DNA of 64,000 bases. Origin: Lucinisca nassula. Lineage: Eukaryota; Mollusca; Bivalvia; Lucinida; Lucinidae. The translations under genes were made by a program, and so were the position numbers. The notes beneath the pieces are model-generated. The model was not told the origin of the DNA. It searched no databases and worked only from the letters and a program-made list of their open reading frames with translations. Shown here in pieces: positions 35,381 to 44,814 of the stretch (position 1 is the first letter of the stretch; each line of letters starts with the position of its first letter). The stretch covers positions 67,137,076-67,201,075 of the forward strand of contig OY757019.1 of NCBI GenBank assembly GCA_963580285.1, in the 5' to 3' direction.

Positions 35381-37690
35381 TTATTTGATGGGTGTCCTGC
35401 TGTCTGTCTTGATACCGTGTCTCACAATGCCCGTTTTACCCAGCTCCTGATCATTGCTGGCAAACAGATTAGTATGCCTCAATAGTAGCTCTTTGACTAG
35501 ATTTCTTTGTTTCCCTGTGACTGTTTTGCTAGTTTTCTTTAACAGCTCATTTAAAGCTGGTGGTAAAGTATTTCCTTGCGTATTTGGGCACGCCTCAGAC
35601 TCCATTACCCTTTTTACTGGACTCAGTGAAGCAACAAATGTACCAGAGTGTATTATTTTAACGTCTGTAGTAACATTCATTATTCTCAATGGAACTCTTT
35701 TACTATTTTCAACCAAGGTTTTTGCTACCAAACCCCGATCGGTTCTTGTAAAACTTTCTTCCGGCTCAATCAGGCTCAAACCATCTGGTATATAGTCTTT
35801 CTCAGACATGTTAACATTGCCAAAGACTACAATTTCTGATCTCGGCGGTATGCTGCAGGTTTCACTTACTGATATACGATAGCATCCTATTGAACCCTCG
35901 GAGATCATTGGAATCTCATCTTTATCTATTAAAAGCTTTCTGTTTACTATGTCTACTTTGCATTTATATTTGTTCAAGAAATCCAACCCTATTACTCCAT
36001 CCATTGCAATTGTTGCGAGGGCAAGCTCTTGATTGTAGATCTTTTGTCCTATTTTGATGCTCATTTCCGTTTTTCCAGAAACATTGAGTGGCTCATTTGT
36101 AGCTGACAGAATTTCTTTTCTAACCCTGGTCAACTTATTTTCTCCACCAAAGGAGCTCTTGACTGAGTTATACAAACTGTCATTTAATATGGTCAACGTT
36201 GCTCCAGTGTCAACGAGCAACTTCACATTCTTCCCACAAATCTGTGCATTTACAAATAATCCAGAGTTTTCTGAATTATTCCGAATTTCATTCTGTCTTC
36301 CTTGATCATTTCCTCTTTGATATTCTCGTCCACGGCCTCGGCCCCAGCCCCAGCCTTGGCCTCGGCCACCTCTTCCAGACTGGTTTTTGTAATGACAATC
36401 TCGTCCCAGATGACCTTGACGCCCGCAGATATAGCAGCTCATATCTGTGTATTTTCGCCTTGTTTCTGTGTGAATAGTGGCACGTGAGAGGCTCTGTGAT
36501 TTGAGTTCTTCCATTTCCTTTTTCACCTCGTTCATTGACTTTTGCATATTATCGAGACGGCTCAATAGCGTTTTAAGCTCACTTTCATTTGGTTGATCCT
36601 TTGTCTCACTCATATCGACTGGTCTTAAGTAGCCCTTCAGCTCTTTGTTTTTCTCTTCTACTTTAACGAATGCTTCCAATTCTACTGCCTGGCGAATGGC
36701 GTCATTGAGTGTCGTTGGTCGGGTCTGTTTAATGCGCAAACGTATATCTGAGTCAATCAGTGCATCAATGAAATATTCCTTTGATAAAGTCTCTCTGACA
36801 TCAAGGGGAGCTGTAGGATAGGTCAAGTTTGTTAAGCGCCGAATGCTTTGTCCCAGCTCAGGGAGACTGTCTGATGCTTTTTGTTTTCTTTCTCTCAACT
36901 GAGCTCTGTGTACCTCCATCTGGTTTGGAGGTGAGAATCGCTCATTTAATGCAGTTATTAAATCACTATATTTCTTTGGGACACCCCCTGATAAGTCTCC
37001 CAAGATAGACTGAGCTTGTCCACGAAGTGACACGGCTAAGTAAAGAGCTTTATCACTTTCACTCCAGTATCCTAATGTCGCACATGCTTCAAAATGTGAT
37101 CTATAGTCTAGCCAAGATGAAGTTCCATCGTATGTTGCTGGCTTAATCAACACAGGTGGCTTAGACATATGAATTGCTTGATTTTCATCTGAGCACTCGG
37201 CTGGGCGCTCCTCGGTTTTGTCTACAGTCCAGGGCTTCTTTCCGACATCAGGTTTTGATGGTTCTTGGCTTTTCCTTCTATAGGTTATTCCAGGCTCTGT
37301 TTCAGCTCTTTCCCAAAGCTCCTTAGCCGGTGAATCCCTTATAAGAAATCTACTTAAGTCATATCTGTCTTCTTCAGTTGCCAAACTTGGCTCTTTCAAC
37401 ACAGGAGTGGCTCCTGTCGACATTGTCTTCTTTCCAGCACCCGGGGCAGCTTTCTTCACACTTTCTGTCTCATTTTCTTCCGTAAATCTGACTCCCGACA
37501 TTTGATGTCTCAAGACTGAGCCTCCGGCTGTATTATATCCTGATTCCCTCTGCCCCTGGTCCATAACGTTATCAATACCTCGTGGTATCTTTGGCGTCGA
37601 GAAATCAACGGCGTCTTTTTCACTTTGTTGATAAGCAGCAAGCTCCAGCTCCAGCTGCCTTATACTCTTATTCAATTGATCAATGTTCAT
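35381..37690 (-). CDS. Gag and aspartic protease polyprotein
   Basis: The ATG at 37690 is chosen because the frame upstream has only TTG and overlaps the primer binding site. Counting from that ATG there is a long polar N-terminal region, a retrotransposon-gag-type domain around residues 180-260 (YDGTSSWLDYRSHFEACATL), a coiled stretch, and a CCHC zinc knuckle (CYICGRQGHLGRDC, 419-432). A Gly/Arg-rich linker (GRGGRGQGWGWGRGRGR) follows, and then the protease active site LLVDTGATLTILN (DTG at 494-496). Gag packages element RNA and the protease matures the polyprotein. It ends at TAA 35381, close to where pol should continue, with the pol frame broken. Confidence 0.88.
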   Translation of the reverse strand: MNIDQLNKSIRQLELELAAYQQSEKDAVDFSTPKIPRGIDNVMDQGQRESGYNTAGGSVLRHQMSGVRFTEENETESVKKAAPGAGKKTMSTGATPVLKEPSLATEEDRYDLSRFLIRDSPAKELWERAETEPGITYRRKSQEPSKPDVGKKPWTVDKTEERPAECSDENQAIHMSKPPVLIKPATYDGTSSWLDYRSHFEACATLGYWSESDKALYLAVSLRGQAQSILGDLSGGVPKKYSDLITALNERFSPPNQMEVHRAQLRERKQKASDSLPELGQSIRRLTNLTYPTAPLDVRETLSKEYFIDALIDSDIRLRIKQTRPTTLNDAIRQAVELEAFVKVEEKNKELKGYLRPVDMSETKDQPNESELKTLLSRLDNMQKSMNEVKKEMEELKSQSLSRATIHTETRRKYTDMSCYICGRQGHLGRDCHYKNQSGRGGRGQGWGWGRGRGREYQRGNDQGRQNEIRNNSENSGLFVNAQICGKNVKLLVDTGATLTILNDSLYNSVKSSFGGENKLTRVRKEILSATNEPLNVSGKTEMSIKIGQKIYNQELALATIAMDGVIGLDFLNKYKCKVDIVNRKLLIDKDEIPMISEGSIGCYRISVSETCSIPPRSEIVVFGNVNMSEKDYIPDGLSLIEPEESFTRTDRGLVAKTLVENSKRVPLRIMNVTTDVKIIHSGTFVASLSPVKRVMESEACPNTQGNTLPPALNELLKKTSKTVTGKQRNLVKELLLRHTNLFASNDQELGKTGIVRHGIKTDSRTPIK

Positions 37691-37724
37691 TTCTAATGAG
37701 TCACACAACGAAGTTGAGCTTTCC

Positions 37725-37743
37725 AATCCCACCGCTGCCACCA
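37725..37743 (-). promoter_or_regulatory. tRNA-Leu-type primer binding site
   Basis: The minus strand reads TGGTGGCAGCGGTGGGATT. Its complement matches the 3' end of animal tRNA-Leu including CCA, as I remember it. It lies 4 bp inside the 5' LTR border at 37748 and 35 bp before the gag ATG. This position fixes the LTR edge. Confidence 0.8.
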
Positions 37744-37747
37744 AATT

Positions 37748-39045
37748 TGTAACGTGCGATGTGTTCCGAGCGGCTAAAACAAGTGATATAAGATGAGCTC
37801 GACTGGCTCACCATTCAAGATCTATTTTACAAGTTAAGTATTTAAACACTAAAGTGAGCTGCTCTTCAAACTTACAGCGGCTCAAAATGATTATTCCCAA
37901 TTTAGACAGAGTTACCTACTCCAAAATATGATTAGTATGGGTCCCCTTAGATAACTTACTAAGGTAAAGTTCAAATTTACAAAGCATATTAAAATGAAAT
38001 GATTGGAGCAATAAAAAGCACTATACGCATATAACAAGTTATGAAAAACAGTGTAATTAGATGAATAAAAATGCACAGCTCATTTGGATCAGATCTACTA
38101 AGTTTCGAAAGTTTGGCTCACTCCTTAATGGCTTAGAATGATATAAAATATTATATTCTACAAAGCTAGGTAGGCGTGTTTCAGCCAACTCCTTCACTCT
38201 GTAGATATTGTTACGAGCCAGGCGTAGCAGAAAGAAAAAGCAAACAAGCCTTTTGGAAAAATTTAACAAAATTTATTTACAAGTTAACTTTAACCTGCAG
38301 AAGTAAGAAAATTAAATGTACTTAGCTCTGAATGAAATATCCTGAATGAATCTATTTTCCTTGATCCCACAGAATTCACAGTCCAAAATGAAAAGTAATA
38401 TCCTTTAACAATCCAACACAGAATTTAGAAATAACTTTCCTTATAAGCCCAAACATCAAACTCCAAAGTCTGCCTCAATGAGAAATCAAGCTCTTTTATA
38501 GACCCTAAGATTTCTCTAGAACATTCCAGAGGGCTGTGGAATAAGATGATATAATTTTCTAAAAATAATGCAAACCTGAACTTTCTGGAAGGTTCCAAAG
38601 TACTTTTCCTTGTAAACATGTTGTTTACAAATAGAAATTAATCTGTGACTCAGTTTTCTAGAATCTTCTATAAGAAGATTAACAAGATATTTATAGCACT
38701 ATTAGGTCAACAGTGGGGTGAAAGTGGGAATCAGAAAAAATAAATTCTTATGCATAACAATATTTACCTTGAAGCTGTTATATTTAATCTTGATTAACTC
38801 GTTGCTGATGCTGTTCTGACTTGATAACTGTGAAATACCCCTTATATACCTAGGATAAATATCTGATTGGTTATTCAAAACGTTACATTGATTGGATGAT
38901 AAAAACTATAAGGTGATTATCAATTGGTTACTGTCTGGGCAATTTGATTGGATATGGTTTAGGCATTTTCAATCCGTTTTTGTGATTAAGCTTGAACAAT
39001 GTGAATATACCGTAATGGGGCTATGCGGATGACTGTTTTGTCACA
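37748..39045 (-). repeat. 5' LTR, long form (~1.3 kb, possibly composite)
   Basis: The outer edge starts TGTGACAAAAC (minus strand) at 39045 and the inner edge is set by the primer site. On the minus strand there is TATATAAG at 38848-38841 and AATAAA at 38277-38272. Two related stretches (TTACAAGTTAA near 37830 and 38277, and TGT-ACG borders at 37748 and 38213) suggest that the LTR contains parts of two diverged LTR versions. No long coding frame was seen. Confidence 0.6.
38841..38848 (-). promoter_or_regulatory. TATA box of LTR promoter
   Basis: TATATAAG on the minus strand, about 200 bp inside the LTR and upstream of gag. It lies in the portion lost from the 3' LTR. Confidence 0.5.
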
Positions 39046-39906
39046 ATATTTATCTTTCAAGTCTATGCCTTCATTTCTCCATGGATAAAACAGCATTAGT
39101 TTTTCTCTGAAATGGTTTTCTTCATCACTTCTTTTATTAAAGCGAACATATCGTATAATTTTTTTGGTTTTGCGGCGTCTGATTTGGATACCATTTTTTA
39201 AAGTTAAAATTGTGTCAGCATCATCAAATTTGTCTTCTTGTCCTTCACCAACATCTTGATCATCATTATTTTCAGAGAAATCACAATCATTTTGTTTTGG
39301 ATAAACTATATCTAACTCAGACACATAATCAGCTAAACACCAGCTACCTAAAGCCCTTGGCCGTTTTGCATACCTTTTGATGAAATTGTCAGCCATTATA
39401 TCTGTTGATTTATCCGGTAATTCGTCTAGAGCCTCTTTTGGTTTTATTAACTGAATTCGTTTGCTTGGAATTGATGTATTGATAAAAACAACATCTCTGC
39501 TACTTTTTGTCAAAGGCATTTGAAGAACCAAGTAAACAGCTTCTTGTGCACTGACCTCAACACTATTTGAAAAAACATTCCCAATATGTCTAACCTGTCT
39601 CTTGATATCTAAATTACCATCTCTTGCTTCTTTGGCAGCTGCATGCAGTAAATTGCTCATGCCTCTTTGTGATTTACTAATATAAGATACAATATACATG
39701 GCACAAGCGTAGGGGTCAAGAACAAACTGTATGTCAATGTTAGCTTTCCATGCTCTCAATATATTTTTGTTATATAAATTGACACGGACTTCGTTTGGGT
39801 TTCTTTTCAAAAACACCTTTGAAGATGTCAGTGAACTTCGTATGCACTTTATATATTCATCTTCACTCATCTGGGCTACGGACTCAAGAAACTCATCGAA
39901 AGTCAT
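38986..39906 (-). pseudogene. Helitron Rep domain, second part (Y2 motif)
   Basis: The two tyrosines of the Rep active site are seen as Y71-IVS-Y75-IS-K78, the YxxxYxxK pattern of Helitron nucleases that form the covalent link to DNA. After residue ~287 the frame enters the LTR (bases 39045-38986), so the last 20 residues are LTR-derived and artificial. Upstream it is out of frame with the HUH part; a slip in the eight-T run at 39933-39940 accounts for this. The N-terminal ATG at 39906 is internal to the original protein. Confidence 0.85.
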
Positions 39907-39925
39907 ATCATATCCCTCCTTTTCA

Positions 39926-41284
39926 TCATTTATTTTTTTTCTGTAATGTTTTGTACATTTTTTGATATTTATCTTTGTCAGTTTCCAGTGGATCCAACAC
40001 TAAAGTTTTCCGAAGGGGTGGCAAAGGAAAACCAAACCGGCATATTCTGTCTTCTTTTTTCCTGCATGTTCTGGAATGTTTATGGATTTGGAGATCAACT
40101 AAATGCCTCGTTCTGTTATCATCATTTGAACATTGTAAATAGGTATCAACATATGTTGTTATTTCTTCATTTGTGTTGACATTAAACTTAGGTGCATTAT
40201 CAATCCAAACAAGCATATGAATATGTGGGGATCCTCTTTGTTGAAACTCAACTCTATAAAAGAAATCAGTCAGTGTTCCAAGAGGTTCATGGTTACTTTT
40301 TAATATCTGATTTAAAAACTCTTGGACTCTGTTATCAAAATATCTTGAGCATGTTACAGGGTCTTTTTGAATAAGCTTTATTTTTTGTTCCCATGTAAGA
40401 CTAGCTATGTCATCATCACTATATTCTACATTTTCATTTAGATGAGCAAGCATTTTCAACAAATCATTCCATTTTGTATCAGCAGAAGACAGTGACATAA
40501 ACCATGTTGGAAGGCCTAATTGTCGAATCATAGCAAAAACATCCTTTTTCCTAGTTTCTAAATATGCAGGGGAGTTTCTAAGTTGTTTGAATATATAATA
40601 ACCTTCATCTTTCCTTACAATATTGTCTACATGATCAGCATTTCTAGCTTCAGCAGCAGTCATACTGTTTGATTCAGTCTGACATCTTCGAACGGCTAAA
40701 TTGACTTTGTCATTCAGCTGTTTCATCTGTATTTTCTTCAACTTAAAAAAAATGTTCGGTATACTATTAGCAGCCCGCCGATCTTTACTCCTTAATTCCC
40801 ATTTGGCAATATCAGTGTAATAAACAGGTACTAATCTGTCTTGGTTTACTTTCCGTCTTTGTCCACAGAATATGCTGAGAAAACACAAGTATTCTGAATC
40901 TTCATCTTGATAGATACTGAGTGGTCGCTGACCTTCCCCAGGCGCAAAGGTAAATGTGTTTCTGTTCTGTGCATTTGCATCATCTACCAGTGTATCAATA
41001 TTACCAACGTTTTCTTCATTTACCTCTTCTGCATCAGAATCATATTGGTTTTGTTGATCAATTTGTGAAATTTTCTCATGTTTACTATCGTTGCATTCTT
41101 CAGAAGGTGAAAAAAATGCTTCTAGTATACTAGTAGAGTTCTCAGAGACTTCTTGAATCCATTGTTCATCAATGTCTACATTTGCATTTTTATACATTTC
41201 ACTAGATTTCATCAACCAATGCAAAGCTATAAGAACTCGCAATGGGCGTATATTTTCAGAAAAAACACAGGATTTAAATGACAT
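39926..41284 (-). pseudogene. Helitron Rep domain, first part (HUH motif)
   Basis: The frame opens with the Helitron-like N-terminal block (SCVFSENIRPLRVLIALHWL). It contains PTWFMSLSSAD near 259-269, the metal-binding HUH motif H354-I-H356 (RGSPHIHMLVW), and a His/Cys-rich CRFGFPLPP segment near 415-423. HUH plus Y2 form the nicking-joining nuclease. It ends by frameshift at 39926. The ATG at 41284 is also internal: the preceding conserved block (LSIKGNVVNVP) lies in another frame at 41290-41411, with a six-T run (41284-41289) at the break. Confidence 0.85.
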
Positions 41285-41289
41285 TTTTT

Positions 41290-41415
41290 CTTCAACTTTA
41301 CTGCAACTGTTACATTTTCATCTAAAGGTCGAGGCAAAGCATTAACAACAGGTTGTATATCTAAAGGTACGTTGACAACATTTCCTTTAATAGATAACTG
41401 ACGACCTCCAGGTAA
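41290..41415 (-). pseudogene. Helitron linker fragment before Rep
   Basis: Encodes LPGGRQLSIKGNVVNVPLDI followed by PVVNALPRP, a block that in animal Helitrons follows directly after FMQIRE. Here that partner lies 1.75 kb away at 43163, so this fragment marks the downstream edge of the RT insertion. Confidence 0.8.
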
Positions 41416-43162
41416 AGTAGAAGTAAAACAAAGATCAGGAATTGATACAATTAACTTACTCCATCCATAAAAGACACCAAAGGGAAAGAAATACAAACAT
41501 TAAGCGACCAGACCATAATGGAAACCTAAACAAAGGAAGGCCATATGGACAGTTACTTTCCCACAAAATGGCCATATGGCCATCCAAAATTAAAAGACAC
41601 AAGTGATACACACAGTAAGTAACAAACAACAACATAAATAAATCGCCACAGAAGAACCGCCTTGGAACGGTCAGTGGAAGATTTCCACTGGGGGGCTTAA
41701 ATCGATTTTACGTGGCCACAATCCTCGCCCTTACTTCCGTCGCGATTTAGACAAATAATTTGTTCAGTCCGCATGAAGGCCTCCTAACTCATCAGTGCAA
41801 CATCTCCGTGAACACAGAAATCAAAGAACCACAGAGGTGAGACAACGGTGAGGACTCGACAGCAAGAAACCACTGAAATGCTGGAGCAAAAGAAAACCAA
41901 CAGTTAGACTCCAATGAGCCCGACCAGAGACAGAGCATCAGGCACCAACCAACATTATCTCTTTAATTTTCAATAAGCCTTTACGTTGGAGCCGTCATAG
42001 AATCTGAGGCCTGACCCACCGGCGTGCAATTAAAGAGGGAAGCAAAGTTGCCAACCGTGATTGGGTTAACTACCATGCATGCAGTCTGTCGTATAATATC
42101 CATGTTGTACCCAATCTTTTTATATCGAAGAATGATTTTACGAAATTGGGTGCTGAAGTCATTGCGGTTATATATCTTTCTGAATTTATATACTAAGTCA
42201 CCATAAAATTCGGGTTCCGATAGACCTTGTTGCAGAAGAGATTTAAGTCCAATATTGAATTTTGAAATTAAAGCAGAATGGCGTCTATAAAATTTAGAAA
42301 AGGCTTTGCGTAGTTTATGGTACCGATAACCCTGATTAAGGAGTTTAGCCGTTAATAATTTATTACGAGTGTTGAAGTCAGTTACATGACTACACACTCT
42401 AGCAAATCGAATTAATTGCGAAATATAAACGCCATAGGATGGCGCACGAGGAACATCACCATCCAAAAAAGGAAAATTTACAATCTCAAAATCAAAGTAA
42501 TCGCGTTTATCATAAATTTTGCACGAAACAAATCCATCTACAATAGATAGATGTAAATCCAAAAACGGGGCCTCGGTATCAGAAGAATTTGCTTTATTTA
42601 ACTGAAGTTCTAGGGGGTAAATCTGACTGATCAAACCATCAAAATAGGTATTATCAATATTTAATAAATCATCTAAATATCTAGAAGTAGAGCTAAAAGC
42701 TTCAATAATTTCAGATTGGTTATCAATGGAAAGCGACAAAATGAAGTCTCTTTCATAACAATACAAGAACAGATCAGCCACAAGAGGTGCGCAATTAGTA
42801 CCCATCGGAATACCCACAATTTGTCTAAATAACTTAGTACCGAATCTAATATAAATATTGTCAAGTAGAAAGGTGAGGGCATCACACACTTTCTGACATG
42901 ACCAAAGTGTATAATTCTTATGCTCTGTAGAAGTGAAAAATGCATTTCTGACATTACATGCAAGATAGAGAGAATCTTCTCTTTGAAAAGCCCATTCAAT
43001 TAAATCATTAAGCTTTTCTTTTATAAGATTATGAGGAAGTGTAGTGTAAAGAGTGGAAAAATCGTAGGTAGACAGACTAGAAGCACGAAACTGTCTAGAT
43101 TTCAATTTATTTAAAACCTCATTCGAATTTTTTATAGACCAAAACAGATTTCTTCCTGATCT
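41416..43162 (-). mobile_element. Penelope-like RT element inserted in the Helitron
   Basis: 5'-truncated: the body begins within the RT-coding region (NLFWSIKNSNEVLNKLKS), followed by a ~560-bp 3' untranslated region ending near ACTTCTACTTT. Related 3' ends are at 14948, 27955, 47243 and about 49435. The Helitron blocks FMQIRE and LPGGRQ, normally adjacent, flank it. I see no clear target duplication, so a small target deletion or blunt insertion is possible. Confidence 0.8.
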
Positions 43163-44356
43163 TTCCCTTATCTGCATGAATGGGATTCTCAGTGCAACTA
43201 AGCGCTCTTCTAATGGGTATATATCTAGCTCTTTGGGTTTTTGTGGCCATACCATTCCATTTAGAACAGACAATTTTGGTACCTTTCCACTCACAATGTT
43301 ATTTCTGCATGTGCAACAAATCCATTCAGTATCATCAACAGATATTAAATGTGTTAGAAATTTATGCTGCTGCTCATCAGACAAACATTTCCCCATGGAA
43401 ACACTTTGTTTAAACCATGTCTGGTGACAACAACTGCATACATATGATGGACCAACTGATATTTTTTGGTGAAAAAGCTCAATGCATGTATCAATATCTG
43501 ACCCATATTTTCTGTGTTTTGCCTTCAGTTTTTCATTTAAGCAAAATTTAGGCTCTTTTCGTTTTGAAGCTTTTGATAAAGCTGCTCCAATGTTTTCTAG
43601 TTGTTTGTTCTGTTTATTACATCGCCACTGCTGTTTCAATATTCTTTCTTTTTCAAGAATTACTGGCTCTTTTCTGATCTTTTGTTTAGATCTTTTATCT
43701 ATTGACTTCATATGTAAAGGATTAGAACTTCTTTTTGTTCTTTTTTGCTCTGCTTCCCACTCTTGAAAATCTTTAACCAACCTTGCCCTCTGTTTTGATT
43801 GTTTCTGATAGATAAGTTCTTTTTGTTTCATACCAGAAGACTCTCTAGAAGTTCTCTTTAGCTCAGTCTCTTTTTTTCTGAACTCTTCAGACTTTCTAGC
43901 CTTTTTCTTGGATGTAACTGATATATTTCTCTCTTTTTCTTTCTGAGCATCAGACATTCTGGCTTTTCTCATTGAGTTGAGGGTATAGATTCTGTCCTTC
44001 TCTTTCTGGGCATCAGAAATTCTGGCTTTTCTCATAGACTCGAGGGTATAGATTCTGTCCTTCTCTTTCTGTGCATCAGACATTCTGGCTTTTTTCATAG
44101 ATTTAAGTGTATAGAGTCTGTCCCTCTCAATTTGAACATCAGCCATTCTGGCCTTCTTCATAGATGTAAGTGTACAAATTCTGTCCTTCTCTTTCTGAGC
44201 ATCAAACAATCTAGCTTTTTTCTTAGATTTAAGACTGCTCACTTTTTCTTTTTCCTTCATACCACTAAGCTTTCTAGATTCTCTCTTTGCATCTCTCTCC
44301 TTTATTTTAAATTCAGTTGACTCTCTTTGCTTTCTTTTGTACATTTTCTGGTACAT
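41981..44356 (-). CDS. Chimeric ORF: Helitron N-terminal region fused to RT
   Basis: One open frame of 791 residues from ATG 44356. Residues 1-398 are Helitron: a basic coiled region with five 21-aa repeats (~49-153), Cys clusters CSCCHQTW (307-) and CCTCRNN (347-), then PLEERLVALRIPFMQIRE. Residues ~399-791 are reverse transcriptase: YDFSTLYTTLPHNLI (431-), GIPMGTNCAPLVADLFLY (515-532) and the catalytic RYLDD (559-563). The RT motifs resemble, in my memory, Penelope-like elements more than LINE or LTR types; no GIY-YIG endonuclease is seen. The fusion arose when the RT element inserted in the same orientation and frame. The start is a real ATG, but the Helitron frame upstream (frameshift at 44393-44398) suggests it was once internal. 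Confidence 0.82.
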   Translation of the reverse strand: MYQKMYKRKQRESTEFKIKERDAKRESRKLSGMKEKEKVSSLKSKKKARLFDAQKEKDRICTLTSMKKARMADVQIERDRLYTLKSMKKARMSDAQKEKDRIYTLESMRKARISDAQKEKDRIYTLNSMRKARMSDAQKEKERNISVTSKKKARKSEEFRKKETELKRTSRESSGMKQKELIYQKQSKQRARLVKDFQEWEAEQKRTKRSSNPLHMKSIDKRSKQKIRKEPVILEKERILKQQWRCNKQNKQLENIGAALSKASKRKEPKFCLNEKLKAKHRKYGSDIDTCIELFHQKISVGPSYVCSCCHQTWFKQSVSMGKCLSDEQQHKFLTHLISVDDTEWICCTCRNNIVSGKVPKLSVLNGMVWPQKPKELDIYPLEERLVALRIPFMQIRERSGRNLFWSIKNSNEVLNKLKSRQFRASSLSTYDFSTLYTTLPHNLIKEKLNDLIEWAFQREDSLYLACNVRNAFFTSTEHKNYTLWSCQKVCDALTFLLDNIYIRFGTKLFRQIVGIPMGTNCAPLVADLFLYCYERDFILSLSIDNQSEIIEAFSSTSRYLDDLLNIDNTYFDGLISQIYPLELQLNKANSSDTEAPFLDLHLSIVDGFVSCKIYDKRDYFDFEIVNFPFLDGDVPRAPSYGVYISQLIRFARVCSHVTDFNTRNKLLTAKLLNQGYRYHKLRKAFSKFYRRHSALISKFNIGLKSLLQQGLSEPEFYGDLVYKFRKIYNRNDFSTQFRKIILRYKKIGYNMDIIRQTACMVVNPITVGNFASLFNCTPVGQASDSMTAPT
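43900..44212 (-). repeat. Five 63-bp in-frame repeats (21 aa each)
   Basis: Each unit encodes a variant of RMSDAQKEKDRIYTLxSMKKA. Period 63 bp, so it keeps the frame. The charged heptad-like pattern predicts helix or coiled coil. Such KxR-rich repeats lie before the Cys cluster in the Helitron protein. Confidence 0.8.
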
Positions 44357-44382
44357 TGTTTTGCTTGCTTTACCTTCATTTC

Positions 44383-44757
44383 CTACAGACTGTTTTTTAC
44401 CATATTTCTTTGTCTTTGATCACTGAAGTATTTCCCAATCAGAGTTTCAGTCTGGTGATAGCTAGGTTCATTTGTTGCAGTGCTATGCATCTTACTATGT
44501 GTTTTGTTGTTTTTGTGAACAAAATGATCTTGAATATTTTCTGAATTTAGACTATTAGTGCAAAACTTCTGCTTTTTGTATGTGATGGTTTTCCACTCAA
44601 CAGATTTGTCCTTATCCTCTTTTGCAAAAGTGTCTGGTGTTAATGATGTGAAATGCACTGGAAGGATTTCAAATTGTGAGCCAAGATCAATATTCATGCT
44701 TTCATACAATACATACATGTATGTAATCAAATCTTCAAGACAATGGAATTCCAACAA
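44383..44757 (-). pseudogene. Helitron protease domain, C-terminal part
   Basis: Contains LEFHCLEDLITYMYVLYESM, which corresponds to the end of the C76/OTU-like domain. The DSHSHG stretch, probably carrying the catalytic histidine, lies just upstream at 44805-44822 in this frame, beyond the six-A run at 44812-44817 where the frame changes. A second frame break at a six-T run (44393-44398) separates it from the downstream Helitron region. Not a separate gene. Confidence 0.65.
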
Positions 44758-44814
44758 TACTGATCTCCCATCAGGAGCAGATAATCCATCTTGACCATGG
44801 GAATGAGAGTCAAA

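Larger units (their letters stand above)
32231..39045 (-). mobile_element. Gypsy/Ty3-type LTR retrotransposon inside the Helitron
   Basis: Order on the minus strand: 5' LTR, tRNA-Leu-type primer site, gag-protease, RT-RNase H, integrase, 3' LTR. This domain order is that of Gypsy/Ty3 elements. Both LTR outer ends are TG...CA. The flanks ATAT (39046-39049) and ATAC (32227-32230), read on the plus strand, may be a short target duplication with one difference. Host Helitron codons on the two sides join in frame if the element is removed. The coding region is in three frames with a stop, so this copy is not intact even though the shared LTR portion is identical. Confidence 0.9.

Noticed and set aside
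35454..36487. Plus-strand frames of 60-113 codons antisense to gag-protease
   Set aside because: Shadows of the real coding strand, which carries the CCHC and DTG motifs.
38057..38619. Minus-strand frames of 64-70 codons in the long LTR
   Set aside because: They lie within LTR sequence carrying TATA and AATAAA signals and show no protein features.
43176..44544. Plus-strand frames antisense to the Helitron N-terminal region
   Set aside because: Low-complexity F/L/S-rich translations of the complement of a lysine-rich repeat region.
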